Positions 51,641 through 61,248 of a stretch of DNA of 64,000 nt are shown one piece after another. The notes beneath the pieces are model-generated. The model did not search any database, was not told the origin of the DNA, and saw only the letters and a program-made list of their open reading frames with translations. The translations under genes were made by a program, and so were the position numbers. The stretch is from Streptomyces sp. CB02056 (GTDB lineage: Bacteria > Actinomycetota > Actinomycetes > Streptomycetales > Streptomycetaceae), in the NCBI RefSeq assembly GCF_001905545.1, contig NZ_LIPD01000003.1, positions 841,147 through 905,146 on the forward strand, in the 5' to 3' direction. Every line of letters starts with the position of its first letter. The stretch's first letter is position 1.

Positions 51641-52485
51641 GCGAAGTCTTTCAGCAAGCACCGGATGAACTCCCGGGACTCGTCCGGTCCGAGCGCGATC
51701 GCCGCGGTCTCCTCCTTGATCCGGCGGTAGGAGGCCAGTTCGACCTGGGTGTGCACGAATGTCGGCCCGTGGGAGAGATCGATCTGGACGGTGTCGAGCT
51801 CCGGGACGGGCCCGCGGGCGAGGTACAGGCTCTCCCCGGAGCCGGTGTAGGTGGGCACGCTGAACGGGATCACCCGGATCTCCACCCCGGGCCGTTCGGA
51901 GTTCTCCAGCAGGCCCCGCAGCTGGTCGCGCAGCACGTCCGGGCCGCCGAACTGCATGCGCAGCGCGGATTCGTGGAGGAATGCGCTGTACGGCTTCGGG
52001 TGGTCGACGAAGATCTGCTGGCGCCGGATCCGGAACGCCTTCCGGATGTCCGCCTCCTGCCGGTACTGGGGGGGAAGCCGCTCGAACACCGCGGCGGCGT
52101 AGTCCGGGGTCTGCAGCAGGCCGGGGATGAAGGTGCTGTTCAGGATGGACAGGGAGGAGGCGTGGTGCTCCATCTCCGCGATGTCGATGATCGCGTTCGG
52201 CAGCCGGCCGCGGTAGCCGTCCCACCAGTACTTGCGCCGGTCCTGCGTCATCGCCAACAGGGCGTCCAGGTAAGGGCCGTCCTCGCAGCCGCAGGTGTGC
52301 GCCCAGATCCGGAGCCGCTCGGCGCTGATGCCCGACTTCCCGTTCTCCATCTGGGAGATCTTGGGCAGGTCGGTGCCGATGGTGGCGGCCAGGCTCTTGG
52401 GCGTGACGCCCACGAGCTCGCGCATCCTGCGCAACTCGATCCCGAGGCGCTGCTGGCGCACGGTCGGCGACAAGCGGGGTGGCAT
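51637..52485 (-). CDS. XRE family regulator with DUF5753 domain (WhiJ-like)
   Basis: A 282-residue regulator. The N-terminal HTH is LGIELRRMRELVGVTPKSLAATIGTDLPKISQMENGKSGIS, and the DUF5753 domain follows (YRGRLPNAIIDIAEMEHHASSLSILNSTFIPGLLQTPDYA through DLSHGPTFVHTQ). It forms a two-gene module with the DUF397 gene, like WhiJ and its partners in developmental control. Upstream lies a region with tandem repeats and a palindrome that may be its operator. Confidence 0.94.
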   Translation of the reverse strand: MPPRLSPTVRQQRLGIELRRMRELVGVTPKSLAATIGTDLPKISQMENGKSGISAERLRIWAHTCGCEDGPYLDALLAMTQDRRKYWWDGYRGRLPNAIIDIAEMEHHASSLSILNSTFIPGLLQTPDYAAAVFERLPPQYRQEADIRKAFRIRRQQIFVDHPKPYSAFLHESALRMQFGGPDVLRDQLRGLLENSERPGVEIRVIPFSVPTYTGSGESLYLARGPVPELDTVQIDLSHGPTFVHTQVELASYRRIKEETAAIALGPDESREFIRCLLKDFA

Positions 52486-52666
52486 GACTCTCTTCTCCGG
52501 GTCGCGGCTCGCGTCGATGCTTCCGGTGAAGTGTGCCGCGCGTACCGGGCCCTAGCTACCAAAATGGGGGATACCCCACGATGGAGTGAACGTCTTCCCG
52601 CTCGGTAGCAACTCTGGCACCTTGACCCTATGGTCATCCGTGTCACTCACTGACTTGTTGCCGCCT

Positions 52667-52709
52667 AAACAGTCGTCAAACAGTCGTCTAACGGCCGACA
52701 TTCGGCCGT
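52667..52709. promoter_or_regulatory. tandem 11-bp repeats plus palindrome upstream of the XRE gene
   Basis: AAACAGTCGTC occurs twice in exact tandem (52667-52677, 52678-52688), one helical turn apart. It is followed at once by ACGGCCGA-CAT-TCGGCCGT (52691-52709), a perfect 8-bp inverted repeat. A smaller palindrome, TGGGG-N4-CCCCA, lies at 52565-52578. The region separates the XRE gene from the small-protein unit at 52765, so it probably controls one or both. Confidence 0.55.
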
Positions 52710-52764
52710 AATGACACATCAGATGCATGGTCGCGGCGCCCGAAATCACCGACCGGAGACAGCC

Positions 52765-52836
52765 ATGCCACTCCCCACGCCCCTCGGCCCTCCCCACCGG
52801 CCCCATCCACCCCGGCGCATTTCCGCATCCCGGTGA
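52765..52836 (+). CDS. putative 23-residue leader peptide
   Basis: A short frame with an ATG behind GGAG at a six-base spacing. It encodes a Pro/Arg/His-rich peptide (MPLPTPLGPPHRPHPPRR...). Its TGA overlaps the GTG start of the next small gene (GTGA, 52833-52836). The second gene has no ribosome binding site of its own, which suggests that this frame is translated to couple it. The high proline content could make ribosomes pause. It may not be a functional peptide. Confidence 0.4.
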   Translation: MPLPTPLGPPHRPHPPRRISASR

Positions 52837-52988
52837 ATGCGCTTCTCGTCGCCGGATTGTCGGCGCTCCTGCTCGCCGTCCTGTTCGTCGGCTGGCTGGT
52901 CTGGCTGGTGAACATCCAGGCCTGTGAACCCCGCGCGGCCAAGCGCGAGTTCGCGGCCGGCCATTCCGCCCGAGGCGAGCGGAAATAG
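52833..52988 (+). CDS. 51-residue single-span membrane protein
   Basis: A GTG-started frame encoding one strong transmembrane helix (LLVAGLSALLLAVLFVGWLV) followed by a basic cytoplasmic tail (EPRAAKREFAAGHSARGERK). It has no Shine-Dalgarno of its own but overlaps the leader frame stop. It lies divergent from the XRE/DUF397 pair, whose targets are often small adjacent genes. No family recognised. Confidence 0.55.
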   Translation: MNALLVAGLSALLLAVLFVGWLVWLVNIQACEPRAAKREFAAGHSARGERK

Positions 52989-53028
52989 CCTCCGCGCCCC
53001 CTTCGCCGCACTCCGCCGGTCCGGCGGC

Positions 53029-53631
53029 TCAGCCCCGTGAAAGCCGCTCGGTCAGACGGGACTTGGCCGCCGGCCACTCCTCGGCGAGCATCGAGAAGTA
53101 GGCGCTGTCCCGCCAGGTGCCGTCGGGGCGCCGGCGGTGGCGGCGGAGGGTGCCCTCGTACTGGGCGCCGAGGCGCTGGATCGCGGTGCGGGAGCGCTCG
53201 TTGCGGGCATCGGTCTTCCAGAAGACGCGGCCCATGCCGAGGTCCTCGAACGCGTGGGAGAGGAGCAGCAGTTTGGCCTCGGTGTTGACCGCCGTGCGCC
53301 AGACCGAGCGGGCGTACCAGGTGCCGCCGATCTCGACGGACTCGTCCTGCGCGCTGAGGTCGTGGTAGCCGGTGACGCCGACGGCCCGGCCGCTCGCGAG
53401 GTCGACGGCGGCGAAGTTCACCGAGTCGCCGGCCGCCGCCTCGGCGACGCGGATGTCGAGGACCGCGCCGAACTCCTGCTCCGAGACGGGCGGCAGGTGC
53501 ATGGTCCAGCGCCAGACCTCGGGGTCGGAGCCGACGGCCGTCCAGAGGTCGGCGAGGTGGCGGCGCTCCAGCGGCTCCAGGCGGATGTGGCGGCCGGTGA
53601 GGACGACGGGTGAGGGCAGCTTCGCGGTCAT
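53029..53631 (-). CDS. GNAT family N-acetyltransferase (RimJ/RimL-like)
   Basis: A 200-residue acetyltransferase: LTGRHIRLEPLERRHLADLWTAV at the N-terminus, VEIGGTWYARSVWRTAVNTEAKLLLLSHAFEDLGMGRVFWKTDARNERSRTAIQRLGAQYEGTLRRH in the core, typical of ribosomal-protein or aminoglycoside acetyltransferase relatives. The ATG is at 53631. An inverted repeat lies just upstream (53653-53686), so it is likely regulated. Substrate unknown. Confidence 0.92.
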   Translation of the reverse strand: MTAKLPSPVVLTGRHIRLEPLERRHLADLWTAVGSDPEVWRWTMHLPPVSEQEFGAVLDIRVAEAAAGDSVNFAAVDLASGRAVGVTGYHDLSAQDESVEIGGTWYARSVWRTAVNTEAKLLLLSHAFEDLGMGRVFWKTDARNERSRTAIQRLGAQYEGTLRRHRRRPDGTWRDSAYFSMLAEEWPAAKSRLTERLSRG

Positions 53632-53652
53632 GATCCGAACGTAGCGCCGCTC

Positions 53653-53688
53653 TGCACTAGAAGCAAGAGATGTTTGTACTAGTGCAAA
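53653..53688. promoter_or_regulatory. inverted repeat upstream of the GNAT gene
   Basis: TGCACTAG (53653-53660) and CTAGTGCA (53679-53686) are perfect eight-base arms. The right half also forms the near-palindrome TTTGTACTAGTGCAAA (53673-53688). Position 20-60 bases before the start and low GC fit a repressor operator over the promoter. Confidence 0.55.
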
Positions 53689-53706
53689 TCTGCCGCGCGA
53701 GGCAAA

Positions 53707-53742
53707 CGAGGGCCCCGCGGGACGGATCCCGCGGGGCCCTCG
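53707..53742. terminator. hairpin terminator downstream of purA
   Basis: A perfect 16-bp stem (CGAGGGCCCCGCGGGA and complement) with loop CGGA begins 23 bases past the purA stop on the minus strand. Confidence 0.85.
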
Positions 53743-53764
53743 AAGTGTCAGCCGAGGATCAGGC

Positions 53765-55153
<1,389 letters not shown>

Positions 55154-55174
55154 TTACCTGAGGAAGGACCGGTC

Positions 55175-56020
55175 GTGTCGTCCCTGTCCACGCCTGCTAC
55201 CGGCGGCCCGGAGCCGCTCCTGCTGCTCCTCGACCCGGTGGCCCGGCAGACCGACGGCGAGTCGGTGCGGATCGCGAAGGACGTGCTCTGCGGGGGAGCG
55301 GACGTCAAGGTGGTCTTTCCGGAGAGCCCTTCCGAGCTCGACCGGGTGCTTTCGCACCGGGGTCGGAGGCGACCGGTGGTGATCGGTTCCGACCTCGCTC
55401 TGCAGCGGGTGCTCCAGGCCCTGCACCGCCAGCGTGAGCTGGGCGACGAACCGGTGGGGATGGTTCCGGTCGGCCGCTCGGAGGAGCTGGTCGCGGCCCG
55501 CGCGCTCGGCGTGCCGGGGGAGCCGGTCCGGGCCGCGCGGGCGGTGCTCTCGGGCGCGCCGCGCCGGCTGGACCTGCTGGTCGACGACGGCGGCGGGGTG
55601 GCGCTGGGCGGGGTGCGGATCACCGGCGGGGCCGCGCGCCGTCCGGTGGGCCGTCCGGGGGGCTGGCGTTCGCTATGGGCGAAACTGGCTGCGGCCGAGC
55701 AGGCGAACGCACTCACCCCGGACGGCACCGACCACGGCTCCCGGGTCCGGGTCGAGGCCGACGGCCGACTGCTCGCGGACGTCCACCGGCCGGTCCGGCT
55801 GGTCCAGGTCTCGCTCCCGGCCGGCGCCTCGCACGGAACGGGCGAGATGGAGGTGGTGGTCGCCGCCTCCGGCGCCCTGGTGCGGGCCCGGGCGGCGAGC
55901 GTCTCGGTGGTCGGGCGCGGCTTCGGCTACGAGGCGGACGGCCATCCGGTCGGCCCGGTCCGGGCCCGGACCTGGACGGTGCACCCGGGGGCCTGGGGCC
56001 TGCTGCTGCCCGCGGCCTGA
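55175..56020 (+). CDS. diacylglycerol-kinase-like domain protein
   Basis: A 281-residue protein with a DAGK-catalytic-like fold: LLLLLDPVARQTDGESVRIAKDVL at the start, VVIGSDLALQRVLQAL and the MVPVGRSEELVAARALGVP segment where kinases have the GTGND-type loop. The canonical GGDGT and GTGND motifs are not present, so kinase activity is doubtful. The GTG at 55175 follows AGGAAGGA. It is divergent from purA; purF follows on the same strand after a 331-base gap. Confidence 0.78.
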   Translation: MSSLSTPATGGPEPLLLLLDPVARQTDGESVRIAKDVLCGGADVKVVFPESPSELDRVLSHRGRRRPVVIGSDLALQRVLQALHRQRELGDEPVGMVPVGRSEELVAARALGVPGEPVRAARAVLSGAPRRLDLLVDDGGGVALGGVRITGGAARRPVGRPGGWRSLWAKLAAAEQANALTPDGTDHGSRVRVEADGRLLADVHRPVRLVQVSLPAGASHGTGEMEVVVAASGALVRARAASVSVVGRGFGYEADGHPVGPVRARTWTVHPGAWGLLLPAA

Positions 56021-56351
56021 CGGGAGAACCACCGGCGGGCTGACGAGGGAGCCACCGGCGGGCAGCCGGGGAACCACGGGCGGACGACCGCCGGACGACC
56101 GCCGGGCGACCGGTGGGGGAACCCCGGGTGAGCAGGCTCACGTTCGTCCGCCCCCCGACCCCCGCCGTCGCGCACACCGAACTCCCCAACAGGCGCGAAC
56201 CGCAAGGCCAACCGCCACGCGCCGGAATTCCCCCCACCCGAAATGCCGGACCGGTAAGGGGTTTTGTCTACGCGCGTTAACTCGCGATCGCGGGACAAAG
56301 CCGCAGTCCCGGGGTCCGGAAGCCCGGGTCAACTGCCCTAGACTCGAAGGC
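56021..56351. other. gene-free region upstream of purF
   Basis: This 331-base stretch holds a run of short GGCGGAC/ACCGCCGG-type repeats (56025-56120). A moderately AT-richer segment around 56240-56280 (TTTTGTCTACGCGCGTTAA) probably includes the purF promoter. No gene, riboswitch or strong hairpin was recognised. Confidence 0.4.
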
Positions 56352-57935
56352 GTGCCACGTGGTGACGGAAGACTCAACCACGATCTTCTTCCCGGTGAGA
56401 AAGGCCCCCAGGACGCTTGTGGCGTCTTCGGTGTCTGGGCTCCCGGCGAGGAGGTCGCCAAGCTCACGTTCTTCGGCCTTTACGCCCTGCAGCACCGCGG
56501 TCAGGAATCCGCGGGCATCGCAGTGAGCAACGGCTCCCAGATTCTCGTCTTCAAGGACATGGGGCTCGTCTCCCAGGTCTTCGACGAGGCATCGCTGGGG
56601 TCCTTGCACGGGCATATCGCCGTCGGACACGCCCGCTACTCGACCACCGGTTCCTCGGTCTGGGAGAACGCCCAGCCGACCTTCCGCGCGACCGTTCACG
56701 GTTCGCTGGCCCTCGGGCACAACGGAAACCTGGTGAACACCGCCGAACTGGCGGCCATGGTCGCCGAACTGCCCGGCGAGGAGCACGTCTCGCGCTCCGG
56801 CCGGAACGCCGCGACCAACGACACCGACCTGGTGACGGCCCTGCTCGCCGGCCACCCGGACCTCTCCATCGAGGAGACGGCCAAGGTCGTGCTGCCCAAG
56901 GTCAAGGGCGCGTTCTCGCTCGTCTTCATGGACGAGCACACCCTCTACGCCGCCCGTGACCCGCAGGGCATCCGCCCGCTGGTGCTCGGCCGGCTGGAGC
57001 GCGGCTGGGTGGTCGCCTCCGAGACGGCGGCGCTGGACATCTGCGGCGCCTCCTTCATCCGCGAGGTCGAGCCGGGCGAGCTCATCGCCATCGACGAGAA
57101 CGGCATGCGCAGCTCGCGGTTCGCCGAGGCCAAGCCCAAGGGCTGCGTCTTCGAGTACGTCTACCTGGCCCGCCCCGACACCTCCATCGCCGGCCGCAAC
57201 GTGCACCTCTCCCGCGTGGAGATGGGCCGCCGGCTGGCCAAGGAGGCGCCCGTCGAGGCCGACCTGGTGATAGCGACGCCCGAGTCCGGCACCCCCGCCG
57301 CGATCGGCTACGCCGAGGCCAGCGGCATCCCGTACGGCTCCGGCCTGGTGAAGAACGCCTACGTGGGCCGCACCTTCATCCAGCCCAGCCAGACCATCCG
57401 CCAGCTCGGCATCCGGCTCAAGCTCAACCCGCTGCGCGAGGTCATCGCCGGCAAGCGCCTGGTGGTCGTGGACGACTCGATCGTGCGCGGCAACACCCAG
57501 CGCGCGCTGGTGAAGATGCTGCGCGAGGCCGGCGCCGCCGAGGTGCACATCCGGATCTCCTCGCCGCCGGTGAAGTGGCCCTGCTTCTTCGGCATCGACT
57601 TCGCCACCCGCGCGGAGCTGATCGCCAACGGCATGACCATCGAGGAGATCGGCCGCACGCTCGGCGCGGACTCGCTCTCCTACATCTCGATCGACGGCAT
57701 GATCGAGGCCACCAAGCAGCCCAAGGACCGGCTCTGCCGGGCCTGCTTCGACGGCGAGTACCCGATGGAGCTGCCCGACCCGGCGCTGCTCGGCAAGCTC
57801 CTGCTGGAGGCCGAGATCAAGGGCGGCCAGCAGCCGCCCGCCGTCCGCGGCAAGCCGACCAGCGGCAGCGACCTGGACGGCGTCCAGTCGCTGCTCGGCG
57901 GGGCGGGCGCGGCCGACGCGCTGCGCCGCCCGTAA
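56352..57935 (+). CDS. purF: amidophosphoribosyltransferase
   Basis: A 527-residue enzyme for the first step of purine synthesis (PRPP plus glutamine to phosphoribosylamine). The catalytic Cys is residue 23 in DACGVFGVW, after a 22-residue propeptide as in the B. subtilis type. The PRPP loop is VVVDDSIVRGNT. Cys residues for a [4Fe-4S] cluster are in WPCFFGIDF and LCRACFDGEYP. The GTG at 56352 gives the conserved start. purM follows after 82 bases. Confidence 0.97.
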   Translation: MPRGDGRLNHDLLPGEKGPQDACGVFGVWAPGEEVAKLTFFGLYALQHRGQESAGIAVSNGSQILVFKDMGLVSQVFDEASLGSLHGHIAVGHARYSTTGSSVWENAQPTFRATVHGSLALGHNGNLVNTAELAAMVAELPGEEHVSRSGRNAATNDTDLVTALLAGHPDLSIEETAKVVLPKVKGAFSLVFMDEHTLYAARDPQGIRPLVLGRLERGWVVASETAALDICGASFIREVEPGELIAIDENGMRSSRFAEAKPKGCVFEYVYLARPDTSIAGRNVHLSRVEMGRRLAKEAPVEADLVIATPESGTPAAIGYAEASGIPYGSGLVKNAYVGRTFIQPSQTIRQLGIRLKLNPLREVIAGKRLVVVDDSIVRGNTQRALVKMLREAGAAEVHIRISSPPVKWPCFFGIDFATRAELIANGMTIEEIGRTLGADSLSYISIDGMIEATKQPKDRLCRACFDGEYPMELPDPALLGKLLLEAEIKGGQQPPAVRGKPTSGSDLDGVQSLLGGAGAADALRRP

Positions 57936-57942
57936 GAACGCA

Positions 57943-57973
57943 CGGTGGGGTCCCGCGAACCGGGGCCCCACCG
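57943..57973. terminator. hairpin between purF and purM
   Basis: A 13-bp stem (CGGTGGGGTCCCG, one G-T pair) with a five-base loop lies eight bases past the purF stop and 45 bases before purM. It may be a partial terminator or attenuator setting the PurF:PurM ratio. Confidence 0.6.
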
Positions 57974-58017
57974 CTGTTTCCGAACCACCCCCACCTGACC
58001 CGAAAGGGCCGCACGCA

Positions 58018-59103
58018 GTGACCAGCAACCAGAACGGCGCCACCTACGCCGCCGCCGGTGTCGACATCGAGGCGGGCGACCGCGCCGTCGAGCTCATGAA
58101 GCAGTGGGTGAAGAAGGCCAACCGCCCCGAGGTGGTCGGCGGTCTCGGCGGCTTCGCCGGCCTCTTCGACGCGTCCGCCTTCAAGAACTACGAGCGGCCG
58201 CTGCTGGCCTCGGCCACCGACGGCGTGGGGACCAAGGTGGCCATCGCGGCCGCCATGGACAAGCACGACACCATCGGCCACGACCTGGTCGGCATGGTCG
58301 TCGACGACCTGGTGGTCTGCGGCGCCGAGCCGCTGTTCATGACCGACTACATCTGCGTCGGCAAGGTCGTCCCGGAGCGGGTCGCCTCGATCGTCAAGGG
58401 CATCGCCGAGGGCTGCGCGCTGGCCGGCTGCGCCCTGGTCGGCGGCGAGACCGCCGAGCACCCGGGCCTGCTGGGTCCGGACGAGTACGACGTCGCGGGT
58501 GCCGGCACCGGTGTGGTGGAGGCCGACGGGCTGCTCGGCGCGGACCGGGTCCGGGCCGGCGACGTGGTGATCGCGATGGCCGCCTCCGGCCTGCACTCCA
58601 ACGGCTACTCGCTGGTCCGCCACGTGCTGCTGAACGAGGCCGGCTGGAAGCTGGACCGCAAGGTCGAGGAGTTCGGCCGGACCCTCGGCGAGGAGCTGCT
58701 GGAGCCGACCCGGATCTACTCGCTGGACTGCCTGGCGCTCACCCGCGCCACCGAGGTGCACGCCTTCTCGCACGTCACCGGCGGCGGCCTGGCGGCCAAC
58801 CTGGCCCGGGTCGTCCCGGACGGCCTGCACGCCCGCCTGGACCGCGGCACCTGGACCCCGCTGCCGGTCTTCCGGACCGTCGCCGAGGTCGGCAAGGTGG
58901 CCACCCTGGAGATCGAGAAGACGCTGAACATGGGCGTCGGCATGGTCGCGGTCGTCCCGCCGCACTCGGTGGACGCCGTGCTGTCGATCCTGGAGGACCG
59001 CGGCGTGGAGGCCTGGCTGCTCGGCGACATCGTCGAGCGCGGCGAGGAGCACGAGGGCGGCGCGGCCCTCTACAACGCCTACGAGGGCTTCCGGGCGAAC
59101 TGA
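58018..59103 (+). CDS. purM: phosphoribosylformylglycinamidine cyclo-ligase
   Basis: A 361-residue AIR synthetase, closing FGAM to aminoimidazole ribotide with ATP. The N-terminal DGVGTKVAIAAAMDKHDTIGHDLVGMVVDDLV holds the ATP/Mg-binding conserved core, and LVGGETAEHPG is a signature loop. It starts with GTG at 58018 after a GAAAGGGCC region. It is the last gene of the purF-purM unit, closed by the 52-bp palindrome at 59111. Confidence 0.97.
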   Translation: MTSNQNGATYAAAGVDIEAGDRAVELMKQWVKKANRPEVVGGLGGFAGLFDASAFKNYERPLLASATDGVGTKVAIAAAMDKHDTIGHDLVGMVVDDLVVCGAEPLFMTDYICVGKVVPERVASIVKGIAEGCALAGCALVGGETAEHPGLLGPDEYDVAGAGTGVVEADGLLGADRVRAGDVVIAMAASGLHSNGYSLVRHVLLNEAGWKLDRKVEEFGRTLGEELLEPTRIYSLDCLALTRATEVHAFSHVTGGGLAANLARVVPDGLHARLDRGTWTPLPVFRTVAEVGKVATLEIEKTLNMGVGMVAVVPPHSVDAVLSILEDRGVEAWLLGDIVERGEEHEGGAALYNAYEGFRAN

Positions 59104-59110
59104 CCCGGCG

Positions 59111-59162
59111 CTGACGACGGAAGGGCCCCTCCGGAGCTCCGGAGGGGCCCTTCCGTCGTCAG
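59111..59162. terminator. 52-bp perfect palindrome terminator after purM
   Basis: Every base from 59111 to 59162 pairs with its mirror (26-base arms; the centre is GGAGCTCC), starting eight bases after the purM stop. It can terminate transcription from both strands: purM from the left and DUF3073 from the right. Confidence 0.88.
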
Positions 59163-59252
59163 GACCGGCCCGCGCGGCGACCGCCGTACGCGGGAACGCC
59201 GAAGACCGGCCCGGCGCCCAGGGCGCCCGGACCGGTCCGGCGGGACTGCTTG

Positions 59253-59510
59253 TTACGAGCGGCGGGAGGCCTGCGACGGCCCGGTGCCCGGCTCGGTGTC
59301 GCCGTCGTCGTCGAGGTCGGCGTAGCGGGCGGCGTACTCCGCGTACGGGTCGTCGTCCTCCTCCTCCTCGATCGGCTCCGGCTCGATCGAAGCGGTGGAC
59401 GGCGATACGCCCAGCTCGTTGGACAGACGGTTAGCGTCGAACCCGCCGCTGTTGTACTTCAGCTCGCGGGCGACCTTCGTCTGCTTGGCCTTGGCCCGGC
59501 CGCGCCCCAT
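59253..59510 (-). CDS. DUF3073 family protein
   Basis: An 85-residue protein: basic N-terminus MGRGRAKAKQTKVARELKYNSGGFD, a middle DANRLSNELGVSP, then a strongly acidic tail (EPIEEEEDDDPYAEYAARYADLDDDGD). It is conserved next to purM in Streptomyces (SCO4088 in my recollection). Function unknown; the basic/acidic split suggests nucleic-acid or protein binding. The gap from its start to vdh's stop (59511-59892) holds the vdh terminator and the palindrome at 59770. Confidence 0.93.
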   Translation of the reverse strand: MGRGRAKAKQTKVARELKYNSGGFDANRLSNELGVSPSTASIEPEPIEEEEDDDPYAEYAARYADLDDDGDTEPGTGPSQASRRS

Positions 59511-59769
59511 GGGTCGACCCCCTCAACGATGGGGCTCACGGCCCCGAGTCTGACACGTGTTCATGATCAGGACCGGCCTGCCCGAATGGGAGGACCGTCC
59601 CTTGGAGCATTAACGGTACCTGTTTCCGCCGCTGGACGGTACGTCGTCAGTGTGACGTGGCGCGCACCGACCGCACCCGCGACCAGGTCTTCCCAGGTCA
59701 AGGGAGGTTTTGCGGCGTTTTGCGCGCTGTCCAGAGGTGTCTTGGGTCCGTCGTTCCAGGACTGATTAT

Positions 59770-59783
59770 CCCCCCTAGGGGGG
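59770..59783. promoter_or_regulatory. 14-bp palindrome CCCCCCTAGGGGGG
   Basis: A perfect palindrome in the 382-base gap between DUF3073 and vdh, upstream of DUF3073. It shares the core CCCCTAGGGG with the element at 184-195 at the other end of the window. Function unknown. Confidence 0.3.
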
Positions 59784-59836
59784 CTTCGGATCACCCGTTC
59801 GGCCGGAGAAGTGAGAATCCGGTTCCACATCGTGAT

Positions 59837-59868
59837 GCGCGGGGGGCCACTGGGACGGCCCCCCGCGC
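59837..59868. terminator. hairpin terminator of vdh
   Basis: A 12-bp perfect stem (GCGCGGGGGGCC and complement) with an eight-base loop lies 24 bases beyond the vdh stop on the minus strand. Confidence 0.75.
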
Positions 59869-59892
59869 GCCACGGGGTCGGCTGGTGACCCG

Positions 59893-61050
59893 TCAGCCGC
59901 GGCGGGCGCCGGGCAGCAGCACCGTGCGCAGGGCGCTGATCTCGCGCATCCGCTTCTCGGCCAGGCGGTCGGCCGCGACCGCCGGCGGGACGCCGTCGGC
60001 CGTCGCCCGGGTGAAGATCTCCAGGGTGGTGTCGAAGATCTTCGTGGCCTTGTTCTTGGCCCGCTCGAAGTTGAAGCCGTCGATCTCGTCGGCGACCTGG
60101 ATGACGCCGCCGGAGTTCACCAGGTAGTCCGGGGCGTAGAGGATGCCGCGGTCGGCGAGGTCCTTCTCGACGCCCGGGTGGGACAGCTGGTTGTTGGCCG
60201 CGCCGCAGACGATCGAGGTGCCGAAGCCGCCCAGCGCCGCGACGACGTCGTCGGTCAGCGCGCCGCCGAGGGCGCAGGGGGCGTAGACGTCCAGCTTCGC
60301 CTGGAGCAGGGCGGCGGTGTCGGCGACCACCTCGACCTCGGGGTGGGCCGCGCGCACGCGGTTGACGGCGGCCTCGAAGGGGTCGGTGACGACGACCGTG
60401 GCGCCGTCCGCGACCAGGTGGCCGACCAGGTAGTGGCCGACCTTGCCGACGCCCGCGACGCCGACCCGCTTGCCGCGCAGGGTCGGCTGGCCCCAGCGGG
60501 CCTGGGCGGTGGCGCGCATGCCCTGGAAGACGCCGAACGCGGTCAGGATGGACGAGTCGCCGGCGCCGCCGTGCTCGGGCGAGCGGCCGGTCACGAACTC
60601 GGTCTCGCGGGCGATGACGTCCATGTCCTGGACGTAGGTGCCCACGTCGCAGGCGGTGATGTAGCGGCCGCGCAGGGACTCGACGAAGCGGCCGTAGGCC
60701 CGGAGCATCGCCTCGTTCTTGTCCTTGTTCGGGTCGCCGATGATGACGGCCTTGCCGCCGCCGAGGTCCAGCCCGGCCAGCGCGTTCTTGTAGGACATCC
60801 CGCGGGACAGGTTCAGCGCGTCCTCCAGCGCCGCCTCCTCGGAGGCGTACGGGAAGAAGCGGGTGCCGCCGAGGGCCGGGCCCAGGGCGGTCGAGTGGAT
60901 GGCGATGATCGCCTTCAGACCCGAGCTGCGGTCGTGGCAGAGGACGACCTGCTCGTGACCGTCGCCGGGGGCGCCGTCCTGCTCGGTACGGAAGATCCTG
61001 CTGAGCACGCCGGGTGCGGGGTGCGTGGCGGGGGTCTGTACGTCGGTCAC
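59893..61050 (-). CDS. vdh: valine (branched-chain amino acid) dehydrogenase
   Basis: A 385-residue NAD-dependent Glu/Leu/Phe/Val dehydrogenase. The catalytic Lys is in [20 protein letters not shown], the NAD motif GVAGVGKVG in the Rossmann domain, and NNQL and [12 protein letters not shown] are conserved. In S. coelicolor vdh is the valine dehydrogenase needed for valine catabolism, feeding acyl-CoA precursors for polyketides. The ATG is at 61050. It is divergent from the unknown gene at 61249, matching the Streptomyces order. Confidence 0.94.
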   Translation of the reverse strand: MTDVQTPATHPAPGVLSRIFRTEQDGAPGDGHEQVVLCHDRSSGLKAIIAIHSTALGPALGGTRFFPYASEEAALEDALNLSRGMSYKNALAGLDLGGGKAVIIGDPNKDKNEAMLRAYGRFVESLRGRYITACDVGTYVQDMDVIARETEFVTGRSPEHGGAGDSSILTAFGVFQGMRATAQARWGQPTLRGKRVGVAGVGKVGHYLVGHLVADGATVVVTDPFEAAVNRVRAAHPEVEVVADTAALLQAKLDVYAPCALGGALTDDVVAALGGFGTSIVCGAANNQLSHPGVEKDLADRGILYAPDYLVNSGGVIQVADEIDGFNFERAKNKATKIFDTTLEIFTRATADGVPPAVAADRLAEKRMREISALRTVLLPGARRG

Positions 61051-61248
61051 TGTGGTGACTCCAGTATTGAAGGCCCGCTGCTGTGGTGCGGGCGCCTAGG
61101 GCGAAGCGTAGTCGGGGGCGCGCCGCCGGTCCGGCGTCTTGCCCGAGCCGGGGCCGGACGTCCGAGGGGTGAGACGGACGGCGGTGCGGAGTGCGGGCGC
61201 GAACGGTGCGGGGGCGCGCTCTCCCGGGGCCGCGCGGCGCGTGCGACC

